Assembly: GCA_035448825.1 (NCBI GenBank)
Contig: DAOTJS010000011.1
Span: 1 to 64,000, forward strand
Source: JAGNGI01 sp035448825
GTDB taxonomy: Bacteria > Fidelibacterota > UBA2242
Direction of reading: 5' to 3'
Length of the DNA stretch: 64,000 bases
Each line of letters starts with the position of its first letter. The first letter of the stretch is position 1. The position numbers and the translations under genes were made by a program. This document shows positions 9,455-17,947 of the stretch, in pieces. The notes beneath the pieces were generated by a model. It was not told the DNA's origin. It saw only the letters and a program-made list of their open reading frames with translations, and made no database searches.

Positions 9455-10516
9455 TTAACCGGCGAGTGGTTTTTCCAATTCCGCTAAACGGTATTCGATA
9501 ATCTTTTTGGCGGGATCGAACGGCGCGATTGCATTCAATCCCATTGCCTGCACTGCCAGTTGGATGAGATCGCCTTCCGGAGCGTTTTCCGAATCGCCTT
9601 GCTTCTTCAGATAATAACGCCCAGCTATCAGGAGAGCTTCCTCTGGAATCAGTCCTACCAGTTCCGAACCGGTGACGCGCCGACCTCTGGCATTGGCGAG
9701 GCGCTGGATTTCTTCGAAAACGACGTGCGGCGGGGTGATTTTGTAATTCGTTAAATTAGTCGAAACCTGCGCCATTTTGTATTCGTCAATATACCAGCCG
9801 ATTGCTCTGACATTTTTCAACAAACCGGATTCGTAAATCGGTTCGCCCTGGGAATTATACACTTTATTTCCATTTTGGTCGCGTTTGACACGACCTTTCT
9901 CGCGAATCGTTAGAGCGATGTCCTTCGCCAATTGGCAGTCGCGGGTATCGATATTGACATTGAAGGCAATCAGGAAATCACGCACGCCGATAACCGTCGC
10001 CCCGGACTTGGGATTGAAAGTCGGTTGCCCGTAGTCGGGTTGCCAGTTCGGATCGCGGAGTTTTTGTTCCAGACCTTCGTACTCCCCGGCGCGGATATTT
10101 ACCAGGTCAACGCGCTCCGGCTTTTGGGCTGATTTTGCGTAAAGATAAACCGGAATGTGCAGTTCTTCAGCAACGCGTTTAGCTAATTGATGGGAGAGTG
10201 CGATGCATTCTTCCACGCTTATTCCGGAAATAGGTACGAGCGGGCAGACGTCGGTCGCTCCGAGTCGCGGATGTGCTCCTTGATGACGGCGCATATCAAT
10301 CAGTTCGGCGGCTTTGGCAATTCCAGCAAAAGCCGCATTTAGGATGCTTTCGCGATTACCTATAAAGGTTATTACAGTGCGATTGACACTAGCACCGGAA
10401 TTGACGTCCAGTATTTTTGTGCCTCCCACATTTTCGATTGCCGCCGCGATTGCCAGGATTACATTATGGTCGCGCCCTTCACTGAAATTGGGCACACATT
10501 CTATTATTTCGGTCAT
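9455..10516 (-). CDS. ftcD: Glutamate formimidoyltransferase
   Basis: 353 residues covering the N- and C-terminal subdomains of formiminotransferase, without the cyclodeaminase domain of the fused vertebrate enzyme. IIECVPNFSEGRD at the start and GAHPRLGATDVCPLVPI are family signatures, the latter carrying the His of the folate-binding active site. It moves the formimino group of N-formimidoyl-glutamate to tetrahydrofolate at the end of histidine breakdown; some relatives act as 5-formyl-THF cycling enzymes. No histidine-utilisation genes are nearby, so the folate role may matter more. It starts 52 bp after the small membrane protein gene on the same strand and may be the last gene of that operon. 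Confidence 0.92.
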   Translation of the reverse strand: MTEIIECVPNFSEGRDHNVILAIAAAIENVGGTKILDVNSGASVNRTVITFIGNRESILNAAFAGIAKAAELIDMRRHQGAHPRLGATDVCPLVPISGISVEECIALSHQLAKRVAEELHIPVYLYAKSAQKPERVDLVNIRAGEYEGLEQKLRDPNWQPDYGQPTFNPKSGATVIGVRDFLIAFNVNIDTRDCQLAKDIALTIREKGRVKRDQNGNKVYNSQGEPIYESGLLKNVRAIGWYIDEYKMAQVSTNLTNYKITPPHVVFEEIQRLANARGRRVTGSELVGLIPEEALLIAGRYYLKKQGDSENAPEGDLIQLAVQAMGLNAIAPFDPAKKIIEYRLAELEKPLAG

Positions 10517-10568
10517 TAATGTATTTTCCAGGTTAACGGGATAGTAAATGATTTCCTTCTTATGAACT

Positions 10569-10751
10569 CTATAACAGTCTTTTCAAGAACATCAAAATCA
10601 TTAATAGAAGGAGTACCATTATCAAAGTTGTTAAAATAGAACGCGGTGGTTTCCGGGGGACATTACTTTGGCGGTTAAAATGGAATTTACCGTCACGTTG
10701 TTCCTCAAGTCGGCTGGATATGTCAAATTTTTTGGTAGGTCTCGTGTACAT
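10569..10751 (-). CDS. Small C-terminally anchored membrane protein, function unknown
   Basis: 60 residues: a charged, Arg/Lys-rich N-terminal half and a single hydrophobic helix at the C-terminus (about residues 40-56, ILTTLIMVLLLLMILMFL), ending KRLL. The start is well supported: GGAGG sits 6 bases before the ATG, inside the last codons of the upstream M50 protease, and the protease stop overlaps the ATG (TAATG). Such overlap suggests translational coupling. The topology (N-in, tail-anchored) suggests a partner or regulator of the protease, but that is inference; I do not recognise the family. Confidence 0.65.
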   Translation of the reverse strand: MYTRPTKKFDISSRLEEQRDGKFHFNRQSNVPRKPPRSILTTLIMVLLLLMILMFLKRLL

Positions 10752-11389
10752 TATATACCTCCAAATAATTGTGAAAAATAGTTTACGAATGGGTTAATGA
10801 ATGCTCCCAAAATAGAGACATTCGTAACCATCCCGATGATTATGACAGCCATTAAAATGAAACTGCCGTACCGCTCTAACCAATTTAACTGGGCCTCATA
10901 GCGTGGGGGAATCAGTCCCATCAGGATTTTGGAGCCGTCCAGTGGCGGGATTGGTAGAAGATTGAAAATTGCCAGCGCCAGGTTAATCTGTAAACTGAGA
11001 ATCACCATTGTATAAACCGCTTGTAATACACCTAACGGCAGGAAATTAAAATATCCGCTCTGGAAAAGCCTAGCCAATAAACCGCTTAGCAAAGCTACAA
11101 ACATATTAGCCAATGGTCCAGCGGCGGCGACAATCAGCATATCACGCTTGGGATTGCGAAAATAACGGGGATCAATCGGCACCGGGCGCGCCCAGCCGAA
11201 ATGTACCAAAAAGAGCATCAAAGTTCCGATTGGATCGAGATGCGCCATCGGGTTCATTGTCAGACGTCCAGCCATTTTAGCAGTTGGATCGCCCATTTTG
11301 TAAGCCGCCCAGCCATGCATATACTCATGAAAAGTCAGTGCCAGTAGAATCGGCGGAATTAGTAAAATTATTATTTGAATGTTCATCAA
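10751..11389 (-). CDS. Site-2 protease family (M50) intramembrane metalloprotease
   Basis: 212 residues, nearly all hydrophobic. The first membrane segment carries the zinc motif HEYMH (HExxH) near residue 21, and a later segment holds NLLPIPPLDGSKIL, the LDG motif whose Asp is the third zinc ligand. No PDZ domain is present, placing it in the short S2P subgroup of unknown substrate. It overlaps xerD upstream by 4 bp (ATGA) and the small membrane protein downstream by 1 bp, so all three are likely translated from one mRNA. Confidence 0.9.
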   Translation of the reverse strand: MMNIQIIILLIPPILLALTFHEYMHGWAAYKMGDPTAKMAGRLTMNPMAHLDPIGTLMLFLVHFGWARPVPIDPRYFRNPKRDMLIVAAAGPLANMFVALLSGLLARLFQSGYFNFLPLGVLQAVYTMVILSLQINLALAIFNLLPIPPLDGSKILMGLIPPRYEAQLNWLERYGSFILMAVIIIGMVTNVSILGAFINPFVNYFSQLFGGI

Positions 11390-12276
11390 TACCTCGGGTG
11401 AAAAGTGCGGTGTTGCTCGATTAAAAATTCGCGGTCGAGATGGGTGTAAATCTGCGTCGTAGAAATATCGGCGTGTCCCAGCATTTCCTGCACCGCTCTC
11501 AGATTAGCGCCGCCTTCCAATAAATGGGTTGCAAAAGAATGGCGGAAAACATGGGGGCTAACCGGTTTACGAATATCGGCTAACCGGACATATTCCTGAA
11601 TGATTTTCCAGACTGCCATTCGGGTAAGCGGAGCCCCCCGCATATTTAGAAAAAGAAAATCACGGCTCTTGCCGTATCTAACGAGCAACGACCGCACCGC
11701 CGTAATATAATTCTTAATATCTTGAGCCGCACGGTTTCCAAATGGCACAACACGTTCTTTGGAGCCTTTGCCGATAACGCGCATAACACCCTGGTGAAAA
11801 AAAACATCTCCCATTCTAAGTTCGATCAATTCCGAAACTCTTACTCCGGTGGAATAAAGAGTCTCGATCAATGCCCGGTCGCGGATGCCTTTATTGACCG
11901 TGCAATCAATAGCATTCAAAATAGCGTCAATTTCTTCAACCTCGAGAACTTTCGGTAGTCGGCGCGGCAAGCGCGGTGATTGCAGGAGTTCGGTCGGATC
12001 CTGCTCACTGATTCTCTCACTAAATAGAAAACGATGGAATGCCCGGATAGAGCTATAATTACGCGCCAGACTGCTGGCCGCTAATCCCAATTCAGCTAAT
12101 AAATTGATGTAATTTTGAATGTCATTAAACCGGACTTGGCTGATGTCGTTGATTTGTTGTTGGGTTAGAAATTGACTATAACGCTCCAGATCAGTACTAT
12201 AAGCCTGGATCGTATTCGGAGCGAGGTTACGTTCGACTTTGAGATAGTTGATAAAATCTTGGAGTTCGCTTAGCAT
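11386..12276 (-). CDS. xerD: Tyrosine recombinase XerD/XerC
   Basis: 296 residues, the usual Xer size. It has an N-terminal SAM-like core-binding domain (LQDFINYLKVERNLAPNTI) and a catalytic domain with STGVRVSELIEL (first Arg), the HVFRHSFATHLLEGGANLRA box (His-x-x-Arg), GHADIS (His) and the IYTHLD tyrosine. Xer recombinases resolve chromosome dimers at dif. Its place in a conserved housekeeping operon supports a cellular rather than phage role. XerC and XerD cannot be told apart from sequence inspection alone; XerD is the better guess. Confidence 0.9.
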   Translation of the reverse strand: MLSELQDFINYLKVERNLAPNTIQAYSTDLERYSQFLTQQQINDISQVRFNDIQNYINLLAELGLAASSLARNYSSIRAFHRFLFSERISEQDPTELLQSPRLPRRLPKVLEVEEIDAILNAIDCTVNKGIRDRALIETLYSTGVRVSELIELRMGDVFFHQGVMRVIGKGSKERVVPFGNRAAQDIKNYITAVRSLLVRYGKSRDFLFLNMRGAPLTRMAVWKIIQEYVRLADIRKPVSPHVFRHSFATHLLEGGANLRAVQEMLGHADISTTQIYTHLDREFLIEQHRTFHPRY

Positions 12277-12291
12277 TTAAGATCAATTGGC

Positions 12292-12867
12292 TCATCTGGT
12301 TCCAAATAAAGCTGACTCGATTAATTCACAAAGAATATGACCAACCGTGATATGACATTCCTGAATCCGCTGAACGTTATTGGAGGGAATTTTGATAGCA
12401 ATATCAACTTTTTCGGCGAGGCGTCCGCCTTTTTCACCAGTCAGTGCTATGGATTTGATTCCTTGCACACGAGAAAATTCGACGGCTTTAATCACATTTT
12501 CAGATTCGCCGCTGGTACTGATCGCGATTAGCACGTCTCCCGCCCGTCCAAATGCCTCCACCTGTCGCACGAAAACCAAATCGTATTTGTAATCATTCCC
12601 GATAGCGGTCAATAGAGAAGTATTGGTCGTCAGCGCTAAGGCTGGAATCGCCGCTCGTTCTAACTTCAATCGCGAAATTAATTCAGCCGCCAAGTGTTGC
12701 GCGTCCGCGGCACTGCCGCCATTACCACATAAAAGCACCTTGCCGCCGGCGCGATAGCAATCAATTAACATTTGGGCGGCGGCTTCGATCGAGTCAACCG
12801 CCGTTACGATTGTTTGGCGCTTTACTTCAGCGCTTTCTTCTAACTGAGCGATTATTTTTTGGTGCAA
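12292..12867 (-). CDS. gmhA: SIS-domain phosphoheptose isomerase
   Basis: 191 residues, one SIS domain. LLCGNGGSAADAQHLAAEL is the GmhA signature, and STSGESENVIKA is the second phosphosugar-binding loop. GmhA converts sedoheptulose 7-phosphate to D-glycero-D-manno-heptose 7-phosphate, the first step to the heptose of lipopolysaccharide. The initiator-binding DiaA protein has the same fold, but the retained active-site-like loops favour the isomerase. It lies 12 bp after the GGGPS gene. Confidence 0.88.
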   Translation of the reverse strand: MHQKIIAQLEESAEVKRQTIVTAVDSIEAAAQMLIDCYRAGGKVLLCGNGGSAADAQHLAAELISRLKLERAAIPALALTTNTSLLTAIGNDYKYDLVFVRQVEAFGRAGDVLIAISTSGESENVIKAVEFSRVQGIKSIALTGEKGGRLAEKVDIAIKIPSNNVQRIQECHITVGHILCELIESALFGTR

Positions 12868-12879
12868 GATGGCTTCGGT

Positions 12880-13632
12880 CTAAAAATGCTCTTTGACATG
12901 CACAGCCCGGACAAACTCCTTAGCCAATCCGATATTGGCGTCATTATCAAAGACATTGCCGGTTACGATGAATGTCGCCCCGGCTTCGACTTTGGCACGG
13001 GCTTCGTCCGGAGTACGAATACCACCGCCTACGAATACCGGGATGTCGATATAATCACAGACGGCTTTCACGAGTTGATTGGGGATGGAACGCTCGGCTC
13101 CGCTACCAGCTTCCAGATAAACTGTACTCATTCCCAAATATTGAGCGGCTAAAGCGTGCGCCATCGCAATTTCAGGCTTATTGATCGGCAGAGGACGTGT
13201 ATTACTCATAAATTCAGCCGTGGTAGTCTTGCCGGATTCGAATAGCATATAACCGGTAGAAATCGGTTCAATGCCTAATTTGCGGATAACTGGTGCGGCG
13301 ATTACGTGTTCACCAAATAGAGCGTTCGGATTGCGCCCGCTGATGAGAGAAATGTATAAAACCGCATCGGCGCGGTTCGAAACCTGAGCGACCGAACCGG
13401 GGAAAATTATCACTGGCACGTCGCTTTCAGATTTGACAATATCCAAGGTTTCATGGAATCCACCGCCGATAATTAAACTACCACCGACTAAAATAGCATC
13501 CACGCCACAGGCGCAAATTTCACGCACGAACGCTTTTAATTCCGACGTCGAGCGTGTGTCAGGATCAATCAATACAAAATATCCACCGCCTTTCAGGCGG
13601 GCTTTTTCGAGTAATTGATTTAAGACTCCCAT
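12880..13632 (-). CDS. Geranylgeranylglyceryl-phosphate synthase family protein (group II GGGPS/PcrB)
   Basis: 250 residues forming a TIM barrel of the GGGPS/PcrB family. Signatures are FVLIDPDT near residue 20, VDAILVGGSLI, IIFPGSV, YLEAGSGAE and PVFVGGGIRTPDEA with the phosphate-binding GN of VTGNVF. The enzyme joins sn-glycerol-1-phosphate to a polyprenyl diphosphate in an ether bond, the first step to archaeal-type ether lipids. Group II enzymes occur in archaea and in some Bacteroidota. Chain length cannot be read by eye. It is embedded in a bacterial housekeeping operon (5 bp after gcvPA, 12 bp before gmhA), which argues for stable inheritance rather than contamination. Confidence 0.9.
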   Translation of the reverse strand: MGVLNQLLEKARLKGGGYFVLIDPDTRSTSELKAFVREICACGVDAILVGGSLIIGGGFHETLDIVKSESDVPVIIFPGSVAQVSNRADAVLYISLISGRNPNALFGEHVIAAPVIRKLGIEPISTGYMLFESGKTTTAEFMSNTRPLPINKPEIAMAHALAAQYLGMSTVYLEAGSGAERSIPNQLVKAVCDYIDIPVFVGGGIRTPDEARAKVEAGATFIVTGNVFDNDANIGLAKEFVRAVHVKEHF

Positions 13633-13637
13633 TGTAC

Positions 13638-14978
13638 CTAAAATTTAGCCAAAATTTTTACAAAATCACTAATTTCTTGCAAATTACGTTTTTCTGTGAC
13701 GGCGATCAACAAATAATTTTCCCATTCACGACGATATTGACCGAGATCAATCCCCGCAAAAAAACCGGTTGCAAGCGCCGCCGCCGCGATTTCGGTAGCC
13801 GGGCGGGGCGTTTTTACGACAAACTCTTTAAAAAACGGCTGACCGGCAAAGGGCAAAGAATAACCGGGCAGGCTGGCAATTTTATCCGCAAGATAATGGC
13901 TGTTATTAAGACATAGTTCGGCTACTTTCCGCAAGCCGGTTTTCCCCATAAGCGCTAAATATATGGTAGCCGCCAGCGCCATTAAACCCTGGTTAGTACA
14001 AATATTCGAAGTGGCTTTTTCCCGCCGAATGTGTTGCTCGCGGGTTTGTAATACCAGCACGTAACCACGCTTTTCCTCGACATCTGTCGTCTGACCGACA
14101 ATTCGGCCAGGCATATTACGAATGTATTGCCGACGCGTAGTGAAAACGCCAAGATAAGGGCCGCCCAACGATTGGTGAATCCCGAGTGACTGACCCTCGG
14201 CTACGGCAATATCTGCACCGAGTTCGCCGGGCGTTTTAAGGATGGCTAATGAAATCGGATCAACAGACATTATTAATAAAGAACTTTTAACGTGAATAAT
14301 TTCGGCAATATAGTTCAAATCTTCAATAATTCCAAAGAAATTAGGCGATTGCACCAAAACGGCCGCTATCTGATTATCAATCATTTCCTTCAGACCGGAA
14401 AAATCCGTTCGGCCATTTTTCTCCGGCAAGTTGGCAATCACGAAATTGCGAGCTCCCAAATAAGTCTCCAGAACTTGGCGAACAAGCGGATTGATCAGTG
14501 GCGATACGAGGAATTTTTTACGTTGGGTAATGCTCGCGGCCATATTTGCCGCCTCTGCCAGAGCCGTGGCACCGTCGTACATTGAGGCGTTGGCAACTTC
14601 CATATCGGTCAGGTGACAAATTTGCGATTGATATTCATAAATAGATTGAAGCGTGCCCTGACTGACTTCAGCTTGATAGGGAGTGTATGCCGTGTAAAAC
14701 TCCGAACGTGAAATTAAAAAATCAACCACGGCCGGGATAAAATGGTCATAAGAGCCGCCGCCGAGAAACGACACTTGCCGATCGCAGTTTCCATTTTTCT
14801 CAGATAGTTCCTGCATAGTCTTCGTTAACTCAATTTCCGAGAGAGCAGGCGGTAAATTGATCCGGCATTGTTTTCTGAATTTTTCCGGAATATTAGCTAT
14901 CAAGTCGCTAAAACTGGCGACTCCCAAGGCCTCCAGAATCTCGCGTTCCGTATCGCTGGTATTCGGTATGAAATGCAT
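13638..14978 (-). CDS. gcvPA: Glycine dehydrogenase (decarboxylating) subunit 1
   Basis: 446 residues. HFIPNTSDTEREILEALGV at the N-terminus and GGGSYDHFIPAVVD are typical of the GcvPA half of the split P-protein, which with GcvPB decarboxylates glycine and loads the aminomethyl group on GcvH. PLP is bound by the partner subunit, so no PLP lysine is expected here. It follows gcvH by 3 bp. Neither gcvPB nor gcvT is present in this window; they must lie elsewhere if the cleavage system is complete. Confidence 0.94.
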   Translation of the reverse strand: MHFIPNTSDTEREILEALGVASFSDLIANIPEKFRKQCRINLPPALSEIELTKTMQELSEKNGNCDRQVSFLGGGSYDHFIPAVVDFLISRSEFYTAYTPYQAEVSQGTLQSIYEYQSQICHLTDMEVANASMYDGATALAEAANMAASITQRKKFLVSPLINPLVRQVLETYLGARNFVIANLPEKNGRTDFSGLKEMIDNQIAAVLVQSPNFFGIIEDLNYIAEIIHVKSSLLIMSVDPISLAILKTPGELGADIAVAEGQSLGIHQSLGGPYLGVFTTRRQYIRNMPGRIVGQTTDVEEKRGYVLVLQTREQHIRREKATSNICTNQGLMALAATIYLALMGKTGLRKVAELCLNNSHYLADKIASLPGYSLPFAGQPFFKEFVVKTPRPATEIAAAALATGFFAGIDLGQYRREWENYLLIAVTEKRNLQEISDFVKILAKF

Positions 14979-14981
14979 AAC

Positions 14982-15359
14982 CTAACTGATCAATTTTTCG
15001 TAATCGGTTGGTTCCAGGAGAGAATTTAATTCATTCGAATCGGATATTTTGATACTGGCAATCCAGCCTTCGCCATAAGGATCCTTATTGACGAGTTCGG
15101 AAGCATCCTTTAATGCGGAATTAATGGCTACAATTTCACCACTGACAGGCGAATAAATATCAGCCACAGTTTTAACCGCTTCGATTGTTCCGATTACATC
15201 ACCGCGCGAAACAACTTCGCCGACTTTCGGCAAATCAATATAAACTACATCACCCAACTGGCTCTGAGCATAATCGGTAATACCGACGACTGCAACCGCG
15301 CCCTCGATCCTAGCCCATTCGTGATCTTTCGTATATTTCAAGTTGACAGGTACTTTCAT
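14982..15359 (-). CDS. gcvH: Glycine cleavage system H protein
   Basis: 125 residues, full length. KYTKDHEWARIEG opens the protein and GTIEAVKTVADIYSPVSGEI carries the lysine that receives the lipoyl group. GcvH shuttles the methylamine intermediate between the P, T and L proteins. The needed lipoylation genes lipA and lipB and the L protein gene lpdA occur at 21-24 kb. It lies 16 bp after accC, a position that may link it transcriptionally to the acetyl-CoA carboxylase genes. Confidence 0.95.
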   Translation of the reverse strand: MKVPVNLKYTKDHEWARIEGAVAVVGITDYAQSQLGDVVYIDLPKVGEVVSRGDVIGTIEAVKTVADIYSPVSGEIVAINSALKDASELVNKDPYGEGWIASIKISDSNELNSLLEPTDYEKLIS

Positions 15360-15375
15360 ACTGACGGTCTCCTTA

Positions 15376-16716
15376 TTAAAACGAAAAATTATTTAAAAAA
15401 CTAATATTGAAATCACCCTTCCGAAAAGCCTCATTCTTGAGTATAGCCTTATGGAAAGGAATGGTGGTAGGAACTCCCTCTATAATAGTTTCGTCTAAAG
15501 CACGTTCCATTCTAACGATAGCTTCATCCCGATCTTTGCCATGCGTAATTAATTTACCTAAAAGAGAATCATAATAGGAAGGAATTTCGTATCCGGCATA
15601 AACGTGAGTATCCATTCGCGTCCCGGGACCACCGGGGGCGTGGAAAGCCTGAATTTTTCCCGGCGCCGGCCTGAAATTCTTAGCCGGGTCTTCGGCATTT
15701 ATGCGACATTCGATAGCATGTCCACGTAAGTTGAACTTCTTCATCCATTTGGGAATTTTCGCGCCATCAGCCAGCCTGATCTGCTCTTTGAGGAGATCAA
15801 TGCCTGTCACCATTTCAGTTACCGGATGTTCTACCTGAATACGAGTATTCATTTCCATAAAATAAAAATTGCGCTTTTTATCCATCAAAAATTCGATAGT
15901 GCCGGCACTGGAATATTTAACCGCTTTAGCTGCTCGAACTGCAACCTTGCCAATTTTATCACGCATTTCTTCGTCAACAGCTGGTGAAGGCGATTCCTCA
16001 ATTAGCTTCTGATGGCGACGCTGAATCGAACACTCCCTTTCACCCAGATGAATGACGTTGCCGAAGTTGTCGCCAATTATTTGGACTTCGATGTGTCGCG
16101 CATCCTCGACTAATTTCTCGACGTATAAATCGGGATTGCCGAACGCTTTCTGAGCTTCTTCGCGGGCATTGTTAAAGGCATTTTCGAGCTCGGCAATCTG
16201 GCGAACAATGCGCATTCCCCGCCCTCCACCTCCGGCGCTGGCTTTCAGGATAATTGGATACCCGTAGCTTTCGGCAAAGCGTTTAACTTCCTCGATATTT
16301 TTCACGACCATATCCGTGCCAGGAATAACCGGAACTCCCGCTTTTTTAACGGTCTCGCGCGCCTGGGCTTTATCACCCATAGTACGGATTGCCATCGGAT
16401 GCGGTCCGATAAATAGAATCTCGTTATCCTCGCACATCTGGGCGAAATCGGCGTTTTCCGCCAGAAAACCATAGCCCGGATGAATCGCATCAGAGTTGGT
16501 AACTTCCGCCGCACTGATGATGTTAGCCATTTTTAAGTAACTATTCTTGCTTTCAGGCGGACCGATGCAAACCGCTTCGTCGGCGAATCGTACATGCAGA
16601 GAAAGGGCATCTGCGGTCGAATAAACTGCCACGGTCGGGATATTCAATTCCTTACAAGCCCGGATAACTCTTAAGGCTATCTCGCCGCGATTGGCAATCA
16701 GTAGTTTTTTAATCAT
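15376..16716 (-). CDS. accC: Acetyl-CoA carboxylase, biotin carboxylase subunit
   Basis: 446 residues. KKLLIANRGEIALRVIRACK is the classic start of biotin carboxylase; the ATP-grasp glycine-rich loop KASAGGGGRGMRIV and the catalytic region MEMNTRIQVEHPVTEM are intact. It carboxylates the biotin on AccB using ATP and bicarbonate in fatty-acid synthesis. The efp-accB-accC order (gaps of 15 and 21 bp) is widely conserved in bacteria. Confidence 0.96.
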   Translation of the reverse strand: MIKKLLIANRGEIALRVIRACKELNIPTVAVYSTADALSLHVRFADEAVCIGPPESKNSYLKMANIISAAEVTNSDAIHPGYGFLAENADFAQMCEDNEILFIGPHPMAIRTMGDKAQARETVKKAGVPVIPGTDMVVKNIEEVKRFAESYGYPIILKASAGGGGRGMRIVRQIAELENAFNNAREEAQKAFGNPDLYVEKLVEDARHIEVQIIGDNFGNVIHLGERECSIQRRHQKLIEESPSPAVDEEMRDKIGKVAVRAAKAVKYSSAGTIEFLMDKKRNFYFMEMNTRIQVEHPVTEMVTGIDLLKEQIRLADGAKIPKWMKKFNLRGHAIECRINAEDPAKNFRPAPGKIQAFHAPGGPGTRMDTHVYAGYEIPSYYDSLLGKLITHGKDRDEAIVRMERALDETIIEGVPTTIPFHKAILKNEAFRKGDFNISFLNNFSF

Positions 16717-16737
16717 TAAAATTCTATTGTAAAGATG

Positions 16738-17220
16738 CTACTCGGTTTTTTCGATTATAAAAAGAGGCTGATTGTATTCAACCGGCTGAGCGTTTTCGGC
16801 CAGGATTTTAACGACTTTTCCGGCAACTTCGGCTTCGATCACATTCATTATTTTCATAGCTTCAATAATACAAAGCGGCTGTCCGACAGCAACGTCATCT
16901 CCGACATTGACATACGGTTCAGCATCCGGTGCTGGCGAACGATAAAAGGTCCCGACAATTGGTGATCTAACCTCGACACCCTTATGGTTAATTTCTTCGG
17001 TAACGGCTGTCCGAGATTCAAAAGCCGCCGTTTCTGCCAGCTGTTGCTGATGAACTTTTTTGGCTTTCTGAGGTGCTTGGGATACTTCTACCTCAGGTGA
17101 TATTCCCGCACCGCTGTTTTTACTGATGCGGATTTTCTGGCCCCAACGTGAAATCTCGATCTCGTCAATTTCGTGTGATTCGAGAATCCTCACTAATTCG
17201 AGAATTTTTTCTTTCCTCAT
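16738..17220 (-). CDS. accB: Biotin carboxyl carrier protein of acetyl-CoA carboxylase
   Basis: 160 residues: an N-terminal helical domain (RKEKILELVRILESHEI), a low-complexity Ala/Gln/Glu linker (about 45-80), and a C-terminal biotinyl domain with the thumb segment PDAEPYVNVGD and the biotin attachment site IIEAMKIMN. Full length for the family. Sits between efp and accC. Confidence 0.95.
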   Translation of the reverse strand: MRKEKILELVRILESHEIDEIEISRWGQKIRISKNSGAGISPEVEVSQAPQKAKKVHQQQLAETAAFESRTAVTEEINHKGVEVRSPIVGTFYRSPAPDAEPYVNVGDDVAVGQPLCIIEAMKIMNVIEAEVAGKVVKILAENAQPVEYNQPLFIIEKTE

Positions 17221-17235
17221 TACCCCTCCGGGTTA

Positions 17236-17796
17236 TTATTTAACGCGTTCGCAGTACTGGCCGGTGCGCGTATCAATCCGAACAACATCTCCGGTATTGA
17301 TAAATAGCGGAACCTGTACTGTATAGCCCGTTTCGAGAACGGCAGGCTTGGAAGCGCCGGTAACTGAGTCTCCTTTTAACCCCGGTTCAGTCTTCACGAC
17401 TTTGAGATTGACAAAAATCGGCACTTCGACGTCTATAGGTTTTTCTTCCAAAAAAGTTACCTTAACCGTCTCATTTTCCTTGATAAATTGGGCGGCATCT
17501 TTGAATATCTCAGATGGTAAGGTAATTTGCTCAAATGTCTCGGTATTCATCAAAACATAGTCTGTTCCCTCGCGGTATAGAAACTGCATTTCGACGGCTT
17601 CTAAACGCACAATGTCAATTTTCTCGCCGGAACGATAGGTGTTTTCAATTACCTGTCCGGTGCGTATTTTTTTAAATTTAGTCCAGACTCGAGCGCCACC
17701 CCTGCCAAGCTTAATATGCTGAAATTCAATGACTCTTACCGGTTCACCATTAAAATTTATTACCAGGCCGTTCCTGATGTCTGCTGTTGTAGCCAA
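17236..17796 (-). CDS. efp: Translation elongation factor P, arginine-type loop
   Basis: 186 residues with the three OB-like domains of EF-P, which relieves ribosome stalling at polyproline stretches. The C-terminal signature RIDTRTGQY is present. The tip loop of domain I reads IKLGRGGAR: residue 32, lysine in E. coli-type factors, is arginine. Arg32 factors in some proteobacteria are rhamnosylated by EarP; no earP is seen in this window. It is the first gene of the leftward operon efp-accB-accC and lies divergent to the PHP phosphoesterase gene, with about 150 bp of shared promoter space. Confidence 0.95.
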   Translation of the reverse strand: MATTADIRNGLVINFNGEPVRVIEFQHIKLGRGGARVWTKFKKIRTGQVIENTYRSGEKIDIVRLEAVEMQFLYREGTDYVLMNTETFEQITLPSEIFKDAAQFIKENETVKVTFLEEKPIDVEVPIFVNLKVVKTEPGLKGDSVTGASKPAVLETGYTVQVPLFINTGDVVRIDTRTGQYCERVK

Positions 17797-17947
17797 ATAT
17801 ACTCCATTTTAAAAATCTAAAGTGGTAAGGAATTTACAGGCGTACTAAATTATTTTCAATGATTTTTCCAATCAACGTCAGTTATTCGTAATTTTTTACC
17901 AGAATTTTTCTTCATTAAAATCGGAATAAATTTTAGATTCTATCACT

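Noticed and set aside
15360..15375. Glycine riboswitch before gcvH
   Set aside because: Only 16 bp separate accC and gcvH, too short for the aptamer, and no such fold is visible.
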